From Pediococcus acidilactici DSM 20284 (GTDB taxonomy: Bacteria; Bacillota; Bacilli; Lactobacillales; Lactobacillaceae): a stretch of 64,000 nucleotides of DNA. The stretch's first letter is position 1; every line of letters begins with the position of its first letter. A program made the translations under genes and the position numbers. The stretch covers positions 1,696,860 to 1,760,859 of the forward strand of contig NZ_GL397067.1 of the NCBI RefSeq assembly GCF_000146325.1, written 5' to 3'. Shown here piece by piece: positions 48,140 to 56,475 of this stretch. The notes beneath the pieces are model-generated. The model saw only the letters and a program-made list of their open reading frames with translations, had not been told where the DNA came from and made no database searches.

Positions 48140-48211
48140 CTATTTTTTAAGCATTGTGATGAGTTGTACAATAGCTGTAATCGTCTGAATGATTAGTGTC
48201 ACTATTGTCAT
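48140..48211 (-). CDS. 23-residue hydrophobic peptide upstream of the 28-residue one
   Basis: This frame codes for a 23-residue peptide, MTIVTLIIQTITAI followed by VQLITMLKK, again one hydrophobic helix with a basic end. It resembles the adjacent 28-residue peptide in pattern (TLxIxxxxxIxxLIxxLK), and lies 57 bases upstream in the same direction with a small perfect hairpin between. No good Shine-Dalgarno is visible, so it may be an inactive copy. Confidence 0.3.
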   Translation of the reverse strand: MTIVTLIIQTITAIVQLITMLKK

Positions 48212-48314
48212 TTGCTTATTGCGATGCCTTTTTATTCTTCATCATCCAGTTTTTATCACTTTCTTAACTTTATGCATTTACTATATCAATATATTGGTAT
48301 ACTTTTACAAACTG

Positions 48315-48344
48315 AAAACCACCCGATCATTTCGAGCGGATTTT
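48315..48344 (-). terminator. Likely terminator of the CRISPR array transcript
   Basis: On the minus strand TCCGCTCGA pairs with TCGGGTGG (two G-U wobbles) with TTTT after it. It is the first hairpin met after the array in its direction of transcription, ~180 bases beyond the terminal repeat. Its sequence resembles the terminator at 47840. Confidence 0.55.
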
Positions 48345-48526
48345 ATTTCCAACCACCACTAAAACGTCGTCTTCGAGTAATAATGCTAAACCTATAAATT
48401 CATTTGAACCTTAGTAGTTTATCATTCTCCGTAACTAGTAGTTTCATTAAAATTCCATTCTTCAAAGTTCACTACTAATACTATTGATAACTTCCTTAAA
48501 ACGTTAACTCTTATTAATTTCAGTCA

Positions 48527-49288
48527 GTTCTTAACCTTATTGATCTAACATCCTTCTGAAACCATGGTTGTAGGCTTTTTGTCTCTTTGCAAGATCTTAA
48601 CCTTATTGATTTAACATCCTTCTGAAACAGTATTGCAGTAGGGATGCAGTGAATAGTAGATCTTAACCTTATTGATTTAACATCCTTCTGAAACTCTGGT
48701 TTAAAAATATGGCTGCGTCAACAAGATCTTAACCTTATTGATTTAACATCCTTCTGAAACAGAAATTCTGAAAACATAGCCAAACGAATGGATCTTAACC
48801 TTATTGATTTAACATCCTTCTGAAACAAATAACGCTACTAACATCAGTTACCCTACGATCTTAACCTTATTGATTTAACATCCTTCTGAAACGACTGGTT
48901 AGCTCAGTATCGTGCTTATCGAGATCTTAACCTTATTGATTTAACATCCTTCTGAAACGTTGGAATTAGATAACACTGAAAGTGATTAGATCTTAACCTT
49001 ATTGATTTAACATCCTTCTGAAACGAATCGGAGATATTTCGTTCGCATTAGTCCGATCTTAACCTTATTGATTTAACATCCTTCTGAAACATTCCCATGC
49101 CAAGACATCAGCGTCGCTGGGATCTTAACCTTATTGATTTAACATCCTTCTGAAACAATTTCTTCAACAGTAACTTTCTTAATTAAGATCTTAACCTTAT
49201 TGATTTAACATCCTTCTGAAACAAGCGACAGGGGACATACCATATTTATTAAGATCTTAACCTTATTGATTTAACATCCTTCTGAAAC
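48527..49288 (-). CRISPR. Type II-A CRISPR array: 12 repeats of 36 nt, 11 spacers of 30 nt
   Basis: Repeats start at 48527, 48593, 48659, 48725, 48791, 48857, 48923, 48989, 49055, 49121, 49187 and 49253, each 36 bases. On the plus strand they begin GATCTTAACC and end TTCTGAAAC; as transcribed (minus) they begin GTTTCAGAAGG. All eleven spacers are exactly 30 bases and differ. The repeat at 48527-48562 has two changes (second base A to T, and T to C at position 19), marking the old, trailer end. The newest end is therefore next to csn2, and the array is read on the minus strand. The tracrRNA anti-repeat agrees with that direction. Confidence 0.98.
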
Positions 49289-49300
49289 CGTTATTTTCTA

Positions 49301-49329
49301 ACTAAAATTTCATCAATTACTGATGCCAA
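49301..49329 (-). promoter_or_regulatory. Proposed array promoter, overlapping the end of csn2
   Basis: On the minus strand TTGGCA (49324-49329) lies inside the last codons of csn2 and TTTAGT (49301-49306) follows after 17 bases. Transcription would begin about 6-8 bases before the first repeat. The csn2 stop codon lies in the promoter spacer. The hexamers match consensus at 5/6 and 4/6. Confidence 0.5.
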
Positions 49330-49988
49330 TCAACAAAGTCATTGTCAATGTAGTAGAATTCGCTATTTCCATAGGCCTCCTGATTACCTATTTCTGTGAA
49401 TTCGATTAGTAAGAGTGCTTGATTCGTTTGACTTACTAGCTGGGTAAGCTCTTCAATTTGGGTCGCTGTCAAATAATGTGCAACATTAGTTAACACGACA
49501 CACGAATTAATCGCGCACTCCTCGTGAATCTTCAAAACCGCTTCAATTATACCATACGGGTTACCCACACTTAGCGGATCAAAGTGCACTCCACAATACT
49601 TCAATAACTTTTTCAAATCAAAATCATAATTGACGCTAATCGGTAAATCTAGCATAAATAATTGTTCAGCAATCGTATTAAATAGTTGGTTGACCTGATC
49701 GTGAATTTGGTTACGCTGCTCATCCACCAATCCTTCGGCAAAAACCCGTTCAATCTTAGTTAAATACTTTTGAATAACTAAATCTTGGGTTCCTACGTCA
49801 CCAATCCAATCGAAAACTTTACTAATTTCGAGTTCTTTGTAGTTTTCATCAAAAGCTAAAATCAATTCGTTACGTTCCTGCATACCATTTACTAAATCGG
49901 TATAAACCGTAGAATTATTGGTTCCCAAAACCGTAATTGCGTGAGGTTTAATTTCCACCGGTTCATGAGTTCGATACGTTAGTTTCAT
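49317..49988 (-). CDS. csn2: CRISPR-associated protein Csn2
   Basis: Csn2 is the type II-A-specific adaptation protein that forms a tetrameric ring sliding on DNA ends and works with Cas1, Cas2 and Cas9 in acquiring spacers. At 223 residues it is of the short Csn2 type; it begins KLTYRTHEPVEIKPHAITVL and has the degenerate ATPase-like fold. Its start overlaps the cas2 stop (ATGA). Only 28 bases separate its stop from the first repeat, so the array leader overlaps the gene. Confidence 0.92.
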   Translation of the reverse strand: MKLTYRTHEPVEIKPHAITVLGTNNSTVYTDLVNGMQERNELILAFDENYKELEISKVFDWIGDVGTQDLVIQKYLTKIERVFAEGLVDEQRNQIHDQVNQLFNTIAEQLFMLDLPISVNYDFDLKKLLKYCGVHFDPLSVGNPYGIIEAVLKIHEECAINSCVVLTNVAHYLTATQIEELTQLVSQTNQALLLIEFTEIGNQEAYGNSEFYYIDNDFVDWHQ

Positions 49989-50290
49989 AGGATCACCGTC
50001 CGATCAGAGGTGTTGCGCACGTCTTTTACCCGTTCACCAACCAAAAAATGCATGTCGTTATACTGCTTCTCAGTTAACGTAAGGGCCTGAATTGTACCAT
50101 TTTCGGGTAAATAAGTTTTAATGCGGTTTTCCATGAACGTCGGCGATTTTTTATTCACGCATACGCGAACATAAACAGAATATTGAATCATCAAAAAGCC
50201 TTCGTTAATTAGCGCTTTTCTAAATTGTCGGTACTGTTTTCTTTGTACCGCCGTCTCAACTGGTAAATCAAACATTATCATTAATCGCAT
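49985..50290 (-). CDS. cas2: CRISPR-associated endoribonuclease Cas2
   Basis: Cas2 bridges two Cas1 dimers in the spacer integration complex. The 101-residue protein begins MRLMIMFDLPVETAVQRKQY, with the conserved Asp of the ferredoxin-fold first strand. I choose the ATG at 50290, nine bases after GAGG; the open frame starts five codons earlier. It overlaps the end of cas1 by 23 bases and csn2 by four. Confidence 0.95.
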   Translation of the reverse strand: MRLMIMFDLPVETAVQRKQYRQFRKALINEGFLMIQYSVYVRVCVNKKSPTFMENRIKTYLPENGTIQALTLTEKQYNDMHFLVGERVKDVRNTSDRTVIL

Positions 50291-51173
50291 TATTCGGTAC
50301 CTCATCGCTTAACTCCATTTCAATCGTAAAACTATTAGCTTTCCCCGCTAAATACTTCAAACAATTCCGTACGTGATCAGTAATCGCGTTACGTAAAATC
50401 GTCTTCTTGCCGTTATACTTAAGTTCCAAACTCAAGAGTTCCACCAGCCCGTACTTAATGTCAGGCGTAAGTTGATTAAATTTTTGATTTGCCACCCAGC
50501 AATCCACAACCGGCCGAAAGGGTTCCATCAAGTCTGAAGCCAAGTTAAACTGGTTTTCCTCGCTATCATGATGAATCCCTAAATATGTAACGTAGCCATT
50601 CGCCACGATTTCTTGGTTTACGGCCGACAACAAAATTGAGTAACCATAGTTCAACGCCGCGTTAATTACCGAACCATCCCTCCTTGTAAAACCGTTTTCA
50701 AACAATAACGGAAAATATTTGTGCGCTACCACCGCTTCCCGATTGGTTAAATCATTCAATTCCAATTTTTCCAATTCCAATACAAGTTCATCAGTCGAAT
50801 GATCTAGTAAATTCAAAACGTTAATTTGATTGATGATTTTATTAGCCACTAATTTCGTCCACAATATTTGTTGTAACTGTAAGTCCCAATTAACTTGCTC
50901 TCGCAGCAGCTGGGCGGTCCGGTTAGCGGGATAATAGCCGTAAATTTCGCTAATCGGTTCACGCGCTTCATCGGTAAATACAATTTTGACGTTTTTCTTT
51001 GATAGCTCACTAATTAACGCCGTCGTAATTACCGCTTGCGTCGTCGAAATTAGCAACAAACTAATGTCATCAACCGGAATTTGATTAATTCCGTCATTGG
51101 TCAGCACAATCATCGCATGTGCCGAATACGATAATTTAGCGTGCTGGGTGATGATTACTGATCTCCATCCCAT
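50268..51173 (-). CDS. cas1: CRISPR-associated integrase Cas1
   Basis: Cas1 is the integrase that inserts new spacers at the leader end. The 301-residue protein begins GWRSVIITQHAKLSYSAHAM, as in type II Cas1, and the metal-binding Glu/His/Asp residues lie in the C-terminal helical domain (NAALNYGYSILLSAV, LGIHHDSEENQFNLASDLME, FRPVVD). The ATG at 51173 has AAGGAGG upstream. It is separated from cas9 by the tracrRNA gene on the other strand. Confidence 0.96.
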   Translation of the reverse strand: MGWRSVIITQHAKLSYSAHAMIVLTNDGINQIPVDDISLLLISTTQAVITTALISELSKKNVKIVFTDEAREPISEIYGYYPANRTAQLLREQVNWDLQLQQILWTKLVANKIINQINVLNLLDHSTDELVLELEKLELNDLTNREAVVAHKYFPLLFENGFTRRDGSVINAALNYGYSILLSAVNQEIVANGYVTYLGIHHDSEENQFNLASDLMEPFRPVVDCWVANQKFNQLTPDIKYGLVELLSLELKYNGKKTILRNAITDHVRNCLKYLAGKANSFTIEMELSDEVPNNAINDNV

Positions 51174-51188
51174 ATTTTTAAAACCTCC

Positions 51189-51217
51189 TTGATTTTACCA
51201 GTGTACTGGTTTATATT
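51189..51217 (+). promoter_or_regulatory. tracrRNA promoter with an inverted repeat in its spacer
   Basis: TTGATT (51189-51194) and TATATT (51212-51217) are exactly 17 bases apart. The spacer holds the inverted repeat ACCAGT-gt-ACTGGT (51197-51210). A transcript would start near 51224 and run into the anti-repeat. Confidence 0.7.
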
Positions 51218-51224
51218 AATGGTG

Positions 51225-51378
51225 TTGGGTAGCTCCCAACTTTTAACCTTATTGATTTAACATCCTGATTTGAAATCAAACAATGCACTTTGTGCGGAGT
51301 TTATCCACTTGTCCCAGCTATCTGGGCAATACATAGTGAAAGAGGAACCGACCCTTAATGGGACGGCTCCTCTTTTTT
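51225..51378 (+). ncRNA. tracrRNA
   Basis: The RNA starts with a hairpin (GTTGGG-tagct-CCCAAC), then the anti-repeat at 51243-51275. GATTTAACATCCT pairs with AGGATGTTAAATC of the repeat, then a bulge (GATT against GA), and TGAAAT pairs with GTTTCA: the usual type II-A upper and lower stems. Next come a nexus hairpin GCAC-ttt-GTGC, a longer stem with CCCAG-ctat-CTGGG, and a terminator (AGAGGAACCGACCC with GGGACGGCTCCTCT, then TTTTTT). It is transcribed opposite to the cas genes, between cas1 and cas9. Confidence 0.92.
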
Positions 51379-51388
51379 GATGCTCTCA

Positions 51389-54300
51389 TTAAAGATCGCT
51401 TAATTTAATTTTACGTTCGAATAATCCTGATGGCGATTGGTGGATTAAGATTGCGTTTTTAGATAAAATAATTCCATTTGGTACTTGTAATTGTCCAAAT
51501 GCTGTTGAAAAACCAATTGGTTTCAAATTTCCAAAAGCCGCATTAGCATGCAATCCCTTCAAAATCTCTAAAATCATTTCACGCTTACCGTGGGCAACTA
51601 CTTTTCGTCCTTCATACTTGGTTTCAGCTGGCAAATCAATAAATTGATCCCGATTATCATTTAATTTCTTCCGGAAACCGTTGATATCGTATAAATCAAA
51701 AGATTGATTAACAATTGATAAGATTTCATCGTAAACTGCGATTAAATTATCGTCTTTCTGCGTCTCATCAAATTTTCGGTCATCCGCAATTACTTGTAGA
51801 GCTTTTTCTGACAAAACTAGTTGCTTAGCATTATATTTATATGTCGAACTGCCTAGCATCATTTTAACGGGACCATCTTGAACTAATTGCCGGTAGTGCA
51901 CTTTATCTAGAACAATCTCGAATTCTGTTTTCTTGATTCCCTTTTTAGTGCTCTTTGTAAATTGTGGCGCGATAACTTTATGAAGCGCCTGTAAATACTG
52001 CTGTGAATCTTGTTGCTTTAACTTCTCTAATTTGGCAGCCACCCGAGTTGGAATTCCGACCACCTTGAAATATTTGCCCTTCTTTTTATCTTCTAAGGCA
52101 ACGATTGCAAGATAGGCGTCCGTATTTCCACTATAACCACCATATAAATCCGTAGGCCGATCTTCTTTAATCGGAATTAGTTTCCCATGATAATTCTTTG
52201 GATAAACAGTTTGGTTAAATAGTTCCGCTCTTCGAGTGGTGATTTCCCGAGAAACAATCATAAATTTATAATCATAAACCTTCTTAATCTGCTTGATGGT
52301 CTCATTCGGCGCCACGTTTGACCACAAGATTTCACCAGTTTCGGGAGCAACCACTTTCTTTTCTCGCTCAATTTTTCCTAAAAAGTTAAAACGTTTATGT
52401 CCTATGTCTTCCTTGTTACCAAACTTTTTAAAATTATCATAAACAAAGTATGGCTGTAATTTTGGATAACATTTATACAAATAGTTTCCAATAAAGATGG
52501 TTAAATAAGCGTCAAAGGCATGGTGGTAGTCGTTAACTTCCCGCACCTTAACCAAATCAAACATTTTCCGCATTTGAGAATTCATTTTCGCTGGAACTTC
52601 GATAATTTCGGTGTCCTTATCGTAAATTCCATTTAAAATGTTAGCTGTCAGTTTGATGACTTGACTGGTCTCCACGAGTTGCCGGTTAATAAATCCCTTT
52701 TGGGCGTATTTACTGATATTATCCGGATCGGTAATTAAGTTATTATATTTTCGTTTGGAAATCATTCCGTTATCCAGCAAGTACCGCCAAAATGAGCCCA
52801 TTTTTTTGCCAAACATTTTAGCCGGTACATTATCACTTTTTCCGTTGTTAACCGCCCGAATCGTCAATACCCGGTTGTCCAAACTATCATCCTTAATAAA
52901 GGATTGTGGCAAAATGTGGTCAACATCGTAATCGTTCAACTTATCTAGACTAATAGTGTCGCCAGTATAAACATCCCGGCCTAATTGGGTAAAGTACAGG
53001 TAGTACTTATCCGATAAAACGTGCTTATTTTCCTTGAATTCAGCTAGTTCAGCAGTTAACCCCGCGTCTACAACTTCTTCGGCGCTTTCATAAAGTTTTT
53101 CCAAGGTCCGCAAACGGCTTTGCGTCCGTTGGGGGTTCGCCGCGGCTTCACGGGTAAACTCAATCGCAATTTTTTCAGGTGGGTTACCCACTGCTTTTTC
53201 AATATCTTGGACAACCTTCACCACTTGACGGATTGCCTTCTTATTTTGTGGTGAAGTGTACGCATCCCCCAAAATGTTTTCAATATTCTCCCAAACATTA
53301 TCCGGGTCGTTGCCCTCAAATTGCTTTTCGTTGGCCTGTTGAATCAGTGCCGCAAATTCTGGACGACTTTGAATTTGCATGAAGTTTCCGGTCGAACGCC
53401 ACATTTCGTCTAAAATTGAGTATCCTTCCGCGTTCTTTAGCCCAGTTAAGAGCTTCTTGGAAAGCCGACCCCATCCTTTGTAACGTTTAGCCACCAGTTG
53501 TTGAATCTGCTTTTCAGATAGCCAACCCAGGGCTTGTAATTTTGCCTTGAAGATTCCCCGATCCTCAAAAATTGTCGACCATTCCACGATTTGTTCTAAG
53601 TCCTCTTGAAATTGCGGATCATTTACCCGCTCCCCAAACATATTTTTGAAATCAATATAAGTTGATAGACTTGATAAAAATTTCTTTGGATCGGCTAATC
53701 CGCCCACGGTAGGCGCGGTTGCGGCTTTCTTCTTGGTAACGTAGTAATTTTGGAGCGCTTTAATGGAAACCGTTTTTTGTTGCTTAAACAAGTCATTATA
53801 AACGTCTTGCTTATCCTTAAGTGACAAATGCCGCCCATTAATTTTCAAATTGTTCAGTTCATTAAGCACCACAAATTTTTGATAAATCATACTTTCCGCA
53901 GGTAAGACATCTTCGCCAAAAAGATACGTATCTTTGGTAGTCATCCGCCGAATAAATCGGTTTGCGGATTCCATCCGGTCAACTTTTTCATCAAAATTCC
54001 ATGGTGTAATTGGACCGGCAGCCTTTCGCTTCATCCACGCAAACACGTTTTCTCCGTTTTGTGCTTGTTCTTCCGGCGTTACCAACGGGCCCACGTAATA
54101 CGGGATCTTAAAGGCAATCAATTCGTCTAGTTTGTAAGGAGCATCTTTACGGCGCTTAACGTTTGGATTCGGCTCCGCCAAAAATGGATAGTATTTAGAT
54201 TGCTTTTCAATAATTTGGTCGAGCTCCTGTTGATGCAGTTGATGAGGGATTGCCCCATTTTGCCCAGTCCGTTGCTTAGGCATGAACTGGTCTAGCTGAA

Positions 54301-55483
54301 TTAAACGTTTAATTTCTTTTGCATCCGGCGAATCATCTAAGTTCTTTTCCACAGCCTTATAGAAATCATCTTGGTTCTGGGTCTTATCGTCCGTTTTACC
54401 GACGTAGGCCGTGTACGTTTCCTTCAGTGCTTTTGCTTTCTTAGCATCCGGATGATTCTCAATCACCTTTTTCAATAATCCTAAATGGTGATGGTGGTTT
54501 TCATATTTTTCAACCATCGCCGCGGACAACGAATTACCATCCTTCGTAATTTCATTTAGTGAAAACCAGTTATGTAGTCTTTGCAAAAGATCAATAATTT
54601 CCAAACGATTTTCATCTAAATCACCCGTGAATTCTTCTAATTTATCATCCGCCCCCTCGTCGTTTAACTTCAAGGACCAGTCCGCGTCCGTTTCAACTTG
54701 GAGGAGCACGTCAAGCTTGAACTTATAGTTCAAAATCGCGTTAACAAACTGCGTAACGATCTTCTTGTTTTCGCTCTGTAACGCCTTGTTGCTTGCGGGA
54801 AGCAGCATCATCTTCACTAGTTGCTTTTTCTTATCCATTTTATAGATGGTTGTGCTGCTAAGAACATCCTTAACATCCGCCACTTGTGCTAAATCAAAGG
54901 CCAGCTCATTATCAGGAACAATTTCCGCGTAAAGTTGGTTTAACTGGTCAAACAAAGTATCCAGTTCGATGTTTTCTACTTTAAACGACCGCATCGGCGT
55001 TCCGTTTAAGAAGTTTCCACGGTATTTAATAATGTGATGGACTGCTAAATAAATTTCCCGAAAATCAAACTTCCGATCTTTCTCCATCAATGCTTTTCGC
55101 AAATGGTAAATCGTGGGATATTCCTCATAGAATTGATAATCTTTCCGTTCTGGGAATAAAAGTGAGCCTTGAAAAGACTTCTTTGGATCCAAATTTGACC
55201 GGTTCGATTCTTTTAACCGGGCCAAAAAGGTGGGGTCCACCTCGGCAAGGTGCGCATCAAAAATTTCATTTAATAAATTGATCCGCCACCGGCGCCGGGA
55301 TAACCTCCGCCGCGTAGTCCGAAAACCACGCCGATCCGCCGCCGTTTTGCCCTCTTCAAAGAGGCGTACCCCAATTGCCGTCTTTCCTTTAACTCGAATG
55401 GGTTGGTTATTTTCGTCAACTGCCGCAAAGCCAATTGATGACGTCCCGATATCGAGACCAAGGTTATACTTTCTGTCACCCAT
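51389..55483 (-). CDS. cas9: CRISPR-associated endonuclease Cas9 (type II-A)
   Basis: This 1364-residue protein is the RNA-guided nuclease of the locus. RuvC-I has Asp11 (YNLGLDIGTSSIGFAAV). The Arg-rich bridge helix is at ~51-75 (RRGFRTTRRRLSRRRWR). RuvC-II has Glu775 (IAIEFTREA). The HNH domain has His856 (DYDVDHILPQSF), and RuvC-III has His988 and Asp991 (YHHAFDAYL). All catalytic residues are kept, so both DNA strands should be cut. The size is close to that of S. pyogenes Cas9. The PAM cannot be predicted from sequence alone. The ATG at 55483 has GAGGAGG upstream. Confidence 0.98.
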   Translation of the reverse strand: MGDRKYNLGLDIGTSSIGFAAVDENNQPIRVKGKTAIGVRLFEEGKTAADRRGFRTTRRRLSRRRWRINLLNEIFDAHLAEVDPTFLARLKESNRSNLDPKKSFQGSLLFPERKDYQFYEEYPTIYHLRKALMEKDRKFDFREIYLAVHHIIKYRGNFLNGTPMRSFKVENIELDTLFDQLNQLYAEIVPDNELAFDLAQVADVKDVLSSTTIYKMDKKKQLVKMMLLPASNKALQSENKKIVTQFVNAILNYKFKLDVLLQVETDADWSLKLNDEGADDKLEEFTGDLDENRLEIIDLLQRLHNWFSLNEITKDGNSLSAAMVEKYENHHHHLGLLKKVIENHPDAKKAKALKETYTAYVGKTDDKTQNQDDFYKAVEKNLDDSPDAKEIKRLIQLDQFMPKQRTGQNGAIPHQLHQQELDQIIEKQSKYYPFLAEPNPNVKRRKDAPYKLDELIAFKIPYYVGPLVTPEEQAQNGENVFAWMKRKAAGPITPWNFDEKVDRMESANRFIRRMTTKDTYLFGEDVLPAESMIYQKFVVLNELNNLKINGRHLSLKDKQDVYNDLFKQQKTVSIKALQNYYVTKKKAATAPTVGGLADPKKFLSSLSTYIDFKNMFGERVNDPQFQEDLEQIVEWSTIFEDRGIFKAKLQALGWLSEKQIQQLVAKRYKGWGRLSKKLLTGLKNAEGYSILDEMWRSTGNFMQIQSRPEFAALIQQANEKQFEGNDPDNVWENIENILGDAYTSPQNKKAIRQVVKVVQDIEKAVGNPPEKIAIEFTREAAANPQRTQSRLRTLEKLYESAEEVVDAGLTAELAEFKENKHVLSDKYYLYFTQLGRDVYTGDTISLDKLNDYDVDHILPQSFIKDDSLDNRVLTIRAVNNGKSDNVPAKMFGKKMGSFWRYLLDNGMISKRKYNNLITDPDNISKYAQKGFINRQLVETSQVIKLTANILNGIYDKDTEIIEVPAKMNSQMRKMFDLVKVREVNDYHHAFDAYLTIFIGNYLYKCYPKLQPYFVYDNFKKFGNKEDIGHKRFNFLGKIEREKKVVAPETGEILWSNVAPNETIKQIKKVYDYKFMIVSREITTRRAELFNQTVYPKNYHGKLIPIKEDRPTDLYGGYSGNTDAYLAIVALEDKKKGKYFKVVGIPTRVAAKLEKLKQQDSQQYLQALHKVIAPQFTKSTKKGIKKTEFEIVLDKVHYRQLVQDGPVKMMLGSSTYKYNAKQLVLSEKALQVIADDRKFDETQKDDNLIAVYDEILSIVNQSFDLYDINGFRKKLNDNRDQFIDLPAETKYEGRKVVAHGKREMILEILKGLHANAAFGNLKPIGFSTAFGQLQVPNGIILSKNAILIHQSPSGLFERKIKLSDL

Positions 55484-55513
55484 GTAAAATTCCTCCTCAA
55501 CGTTATTAATCTC

Positions 55514-55542
55514 ACTATATCGTTTTTCCCCCGATTACTCAA
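55514..55542 (-). promoter_or_regulatory. Promoter of cas9
   Basis: On the minus strand TTGAGT (55537-55542) and TATAGT (55514-55519) are separated by 17 bases. The 13-base sequence TCAACGTTATTAA occurs on both sides (55497-55509 and 55559-55571) as a direct repeat. Confidence 0.7.
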
Positions 55543-55589
55543 CGCATTTTAAGCGGTTTCAACGTTATTAAATTAAACTTTTGCGTACC

Positions 55590-55617
55590 TTGCAGTTTTG
55601 CTTGAGTATGCTAGAAT
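55590..55617 (+). promoter_or_regulatory. Promoter of the lipoprotein gene
   Basis: TTGCAG (55590-55595) and TAGAAT (55612-55617) lie 16 bases apart on the plus strand, 50 bases before the lipoprotein start. Confidence 0.55.
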
Positions 55618-55667
55618 TAACTAAATTATTAGCACTAAATTCATCAATCCGGGGGGAGGATTTTACC

Positions 55668-56249
55668 ATGAAAAAAATTGCGTCAATCGCTATCTTAGCA
55701 GTCTTACCATTAACCTTGGCAAGTTGTGGCAACCATTCTACTTCTAACTCTGATACATCTTCTAATTCTAGCAAGACCGAAAAGGTGGCCAAGTCATCAA
55801 GTAAGTCGTCTGCTAGCAAGGACGCTAAATCAAGTTCAGCTGATAAAGCAACTAGCTCATCAGCTAGCGCAAACTCTTCAAAAGACTCGACTAACTCTAA
55901 CTCTAGCTCTAATTCTAATTCCGCTTCTTCTTCAACAAGTTCGGCTACCGACTCAAGTAGTTCTGCAGATAATCAAATGTCCCGCAGCGACTTAACGAAG
56001 GCAGAAAAGAAGAATGGCAACCGGCCCCTTGCTGACGAGAAAATTCAAAACGAACAAGCAGCAGTTGCCCTTCTAACTGAAAAATATGGTAATCAAAATT
56101 GGAAAGTGGCCTTTAGTTCCATTGGCAAGTCTTCACCAATTTATTTCCACATTACCTCCCCTAAACACGGTTCTTACTACGTTTACGCAAATGGTGACGT
56201 GCAAAGCGCGGACGGGGACCTTTCCAACCACCAAATCGTTAACAAATAA
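55668..56249 (+). CDS. Serine-rich lipoprotein of unknown function
   Basis: This 193-residue protein has a lipoprotein signal with lipobox LASC (Cys20). Residues ~22-125 are a low-complexity Ser/Ala/Asn/Lys linker, probably spanning the wall. Residues ~126-193 form a compact domain (EKIQNEQAAVALLTEKYG, then WKVAFSS, YYVYANGDVQSADG) found at the C-terminus of other lactobacillus lipoproteins; I do not know its function. I choose the ATG at 55668 with GGGGGGAGG upstream; the open frame starts earlier. It is divergent from cas9 but is unlikely to be part of the CRISPR system. Confidence 0.8.
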   Translation: MKKIASIAILAVLPLTLASCGNHSTSNSDTSSNSSKTEKVAKSSSKSSASKDAKSSSADKATSSSASANSSKDSTNSNSSSNSNSASSSTSSATDSSSSADNQMSRSDLTKAEKKNGNRPLADEKIQNEQAAVALLTEKYGNQNWKVAFSSIGKSSPIYFHITSPKHGSYYVYANGDVQSADGDLSNHQIVNK

Positions 56250-56290
56250 CTAACACCGCACTTTAGGCAAATTAAAAACGAGCGCATTGG

Positions 56291-56399
56291 CCAAAAGTTG
56301 GGGAGTTTGCAAGCACTAACCTAAAAGCGACCATTATTATGTCTAAATTTGGCATAATAATGGTCGCTTTTAGGTTAAGCGGGACAAACTAGCTTTTGG
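56291..56399. repeat. Long inverted repeat with perfect 24-bp core
   Basis: The core arms 56318-56341 and 56353-56376 are perfect reverse complements over 24 bases around an 11-base loop. Pairing continues outward with AGTTTG/CAAACT and CCAAAAG/CTTTTGG, so the whole is ~109 bases. It lies between the convergent lipoprotein and pepN genes. Neither outer side has a T-run, so it is not a normal terminator. Confidence 0.85.
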
Positions 56400-56475
56400 T
56401 GTGTCGACCCTAGTAGAATCAACCCGCCAAAAGGAGCTTTCCGTTTTTTCGCAGTCTCTCGCTTTATTTATCACG

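Noticed and set aside
48212-48397. Plus-strand frame of 61 residues before the CRISPR array
   Set aside because: It starts with TTG, has no ribosome-binding site, and runs through the hairpin at 48315 that looks like a terminator.
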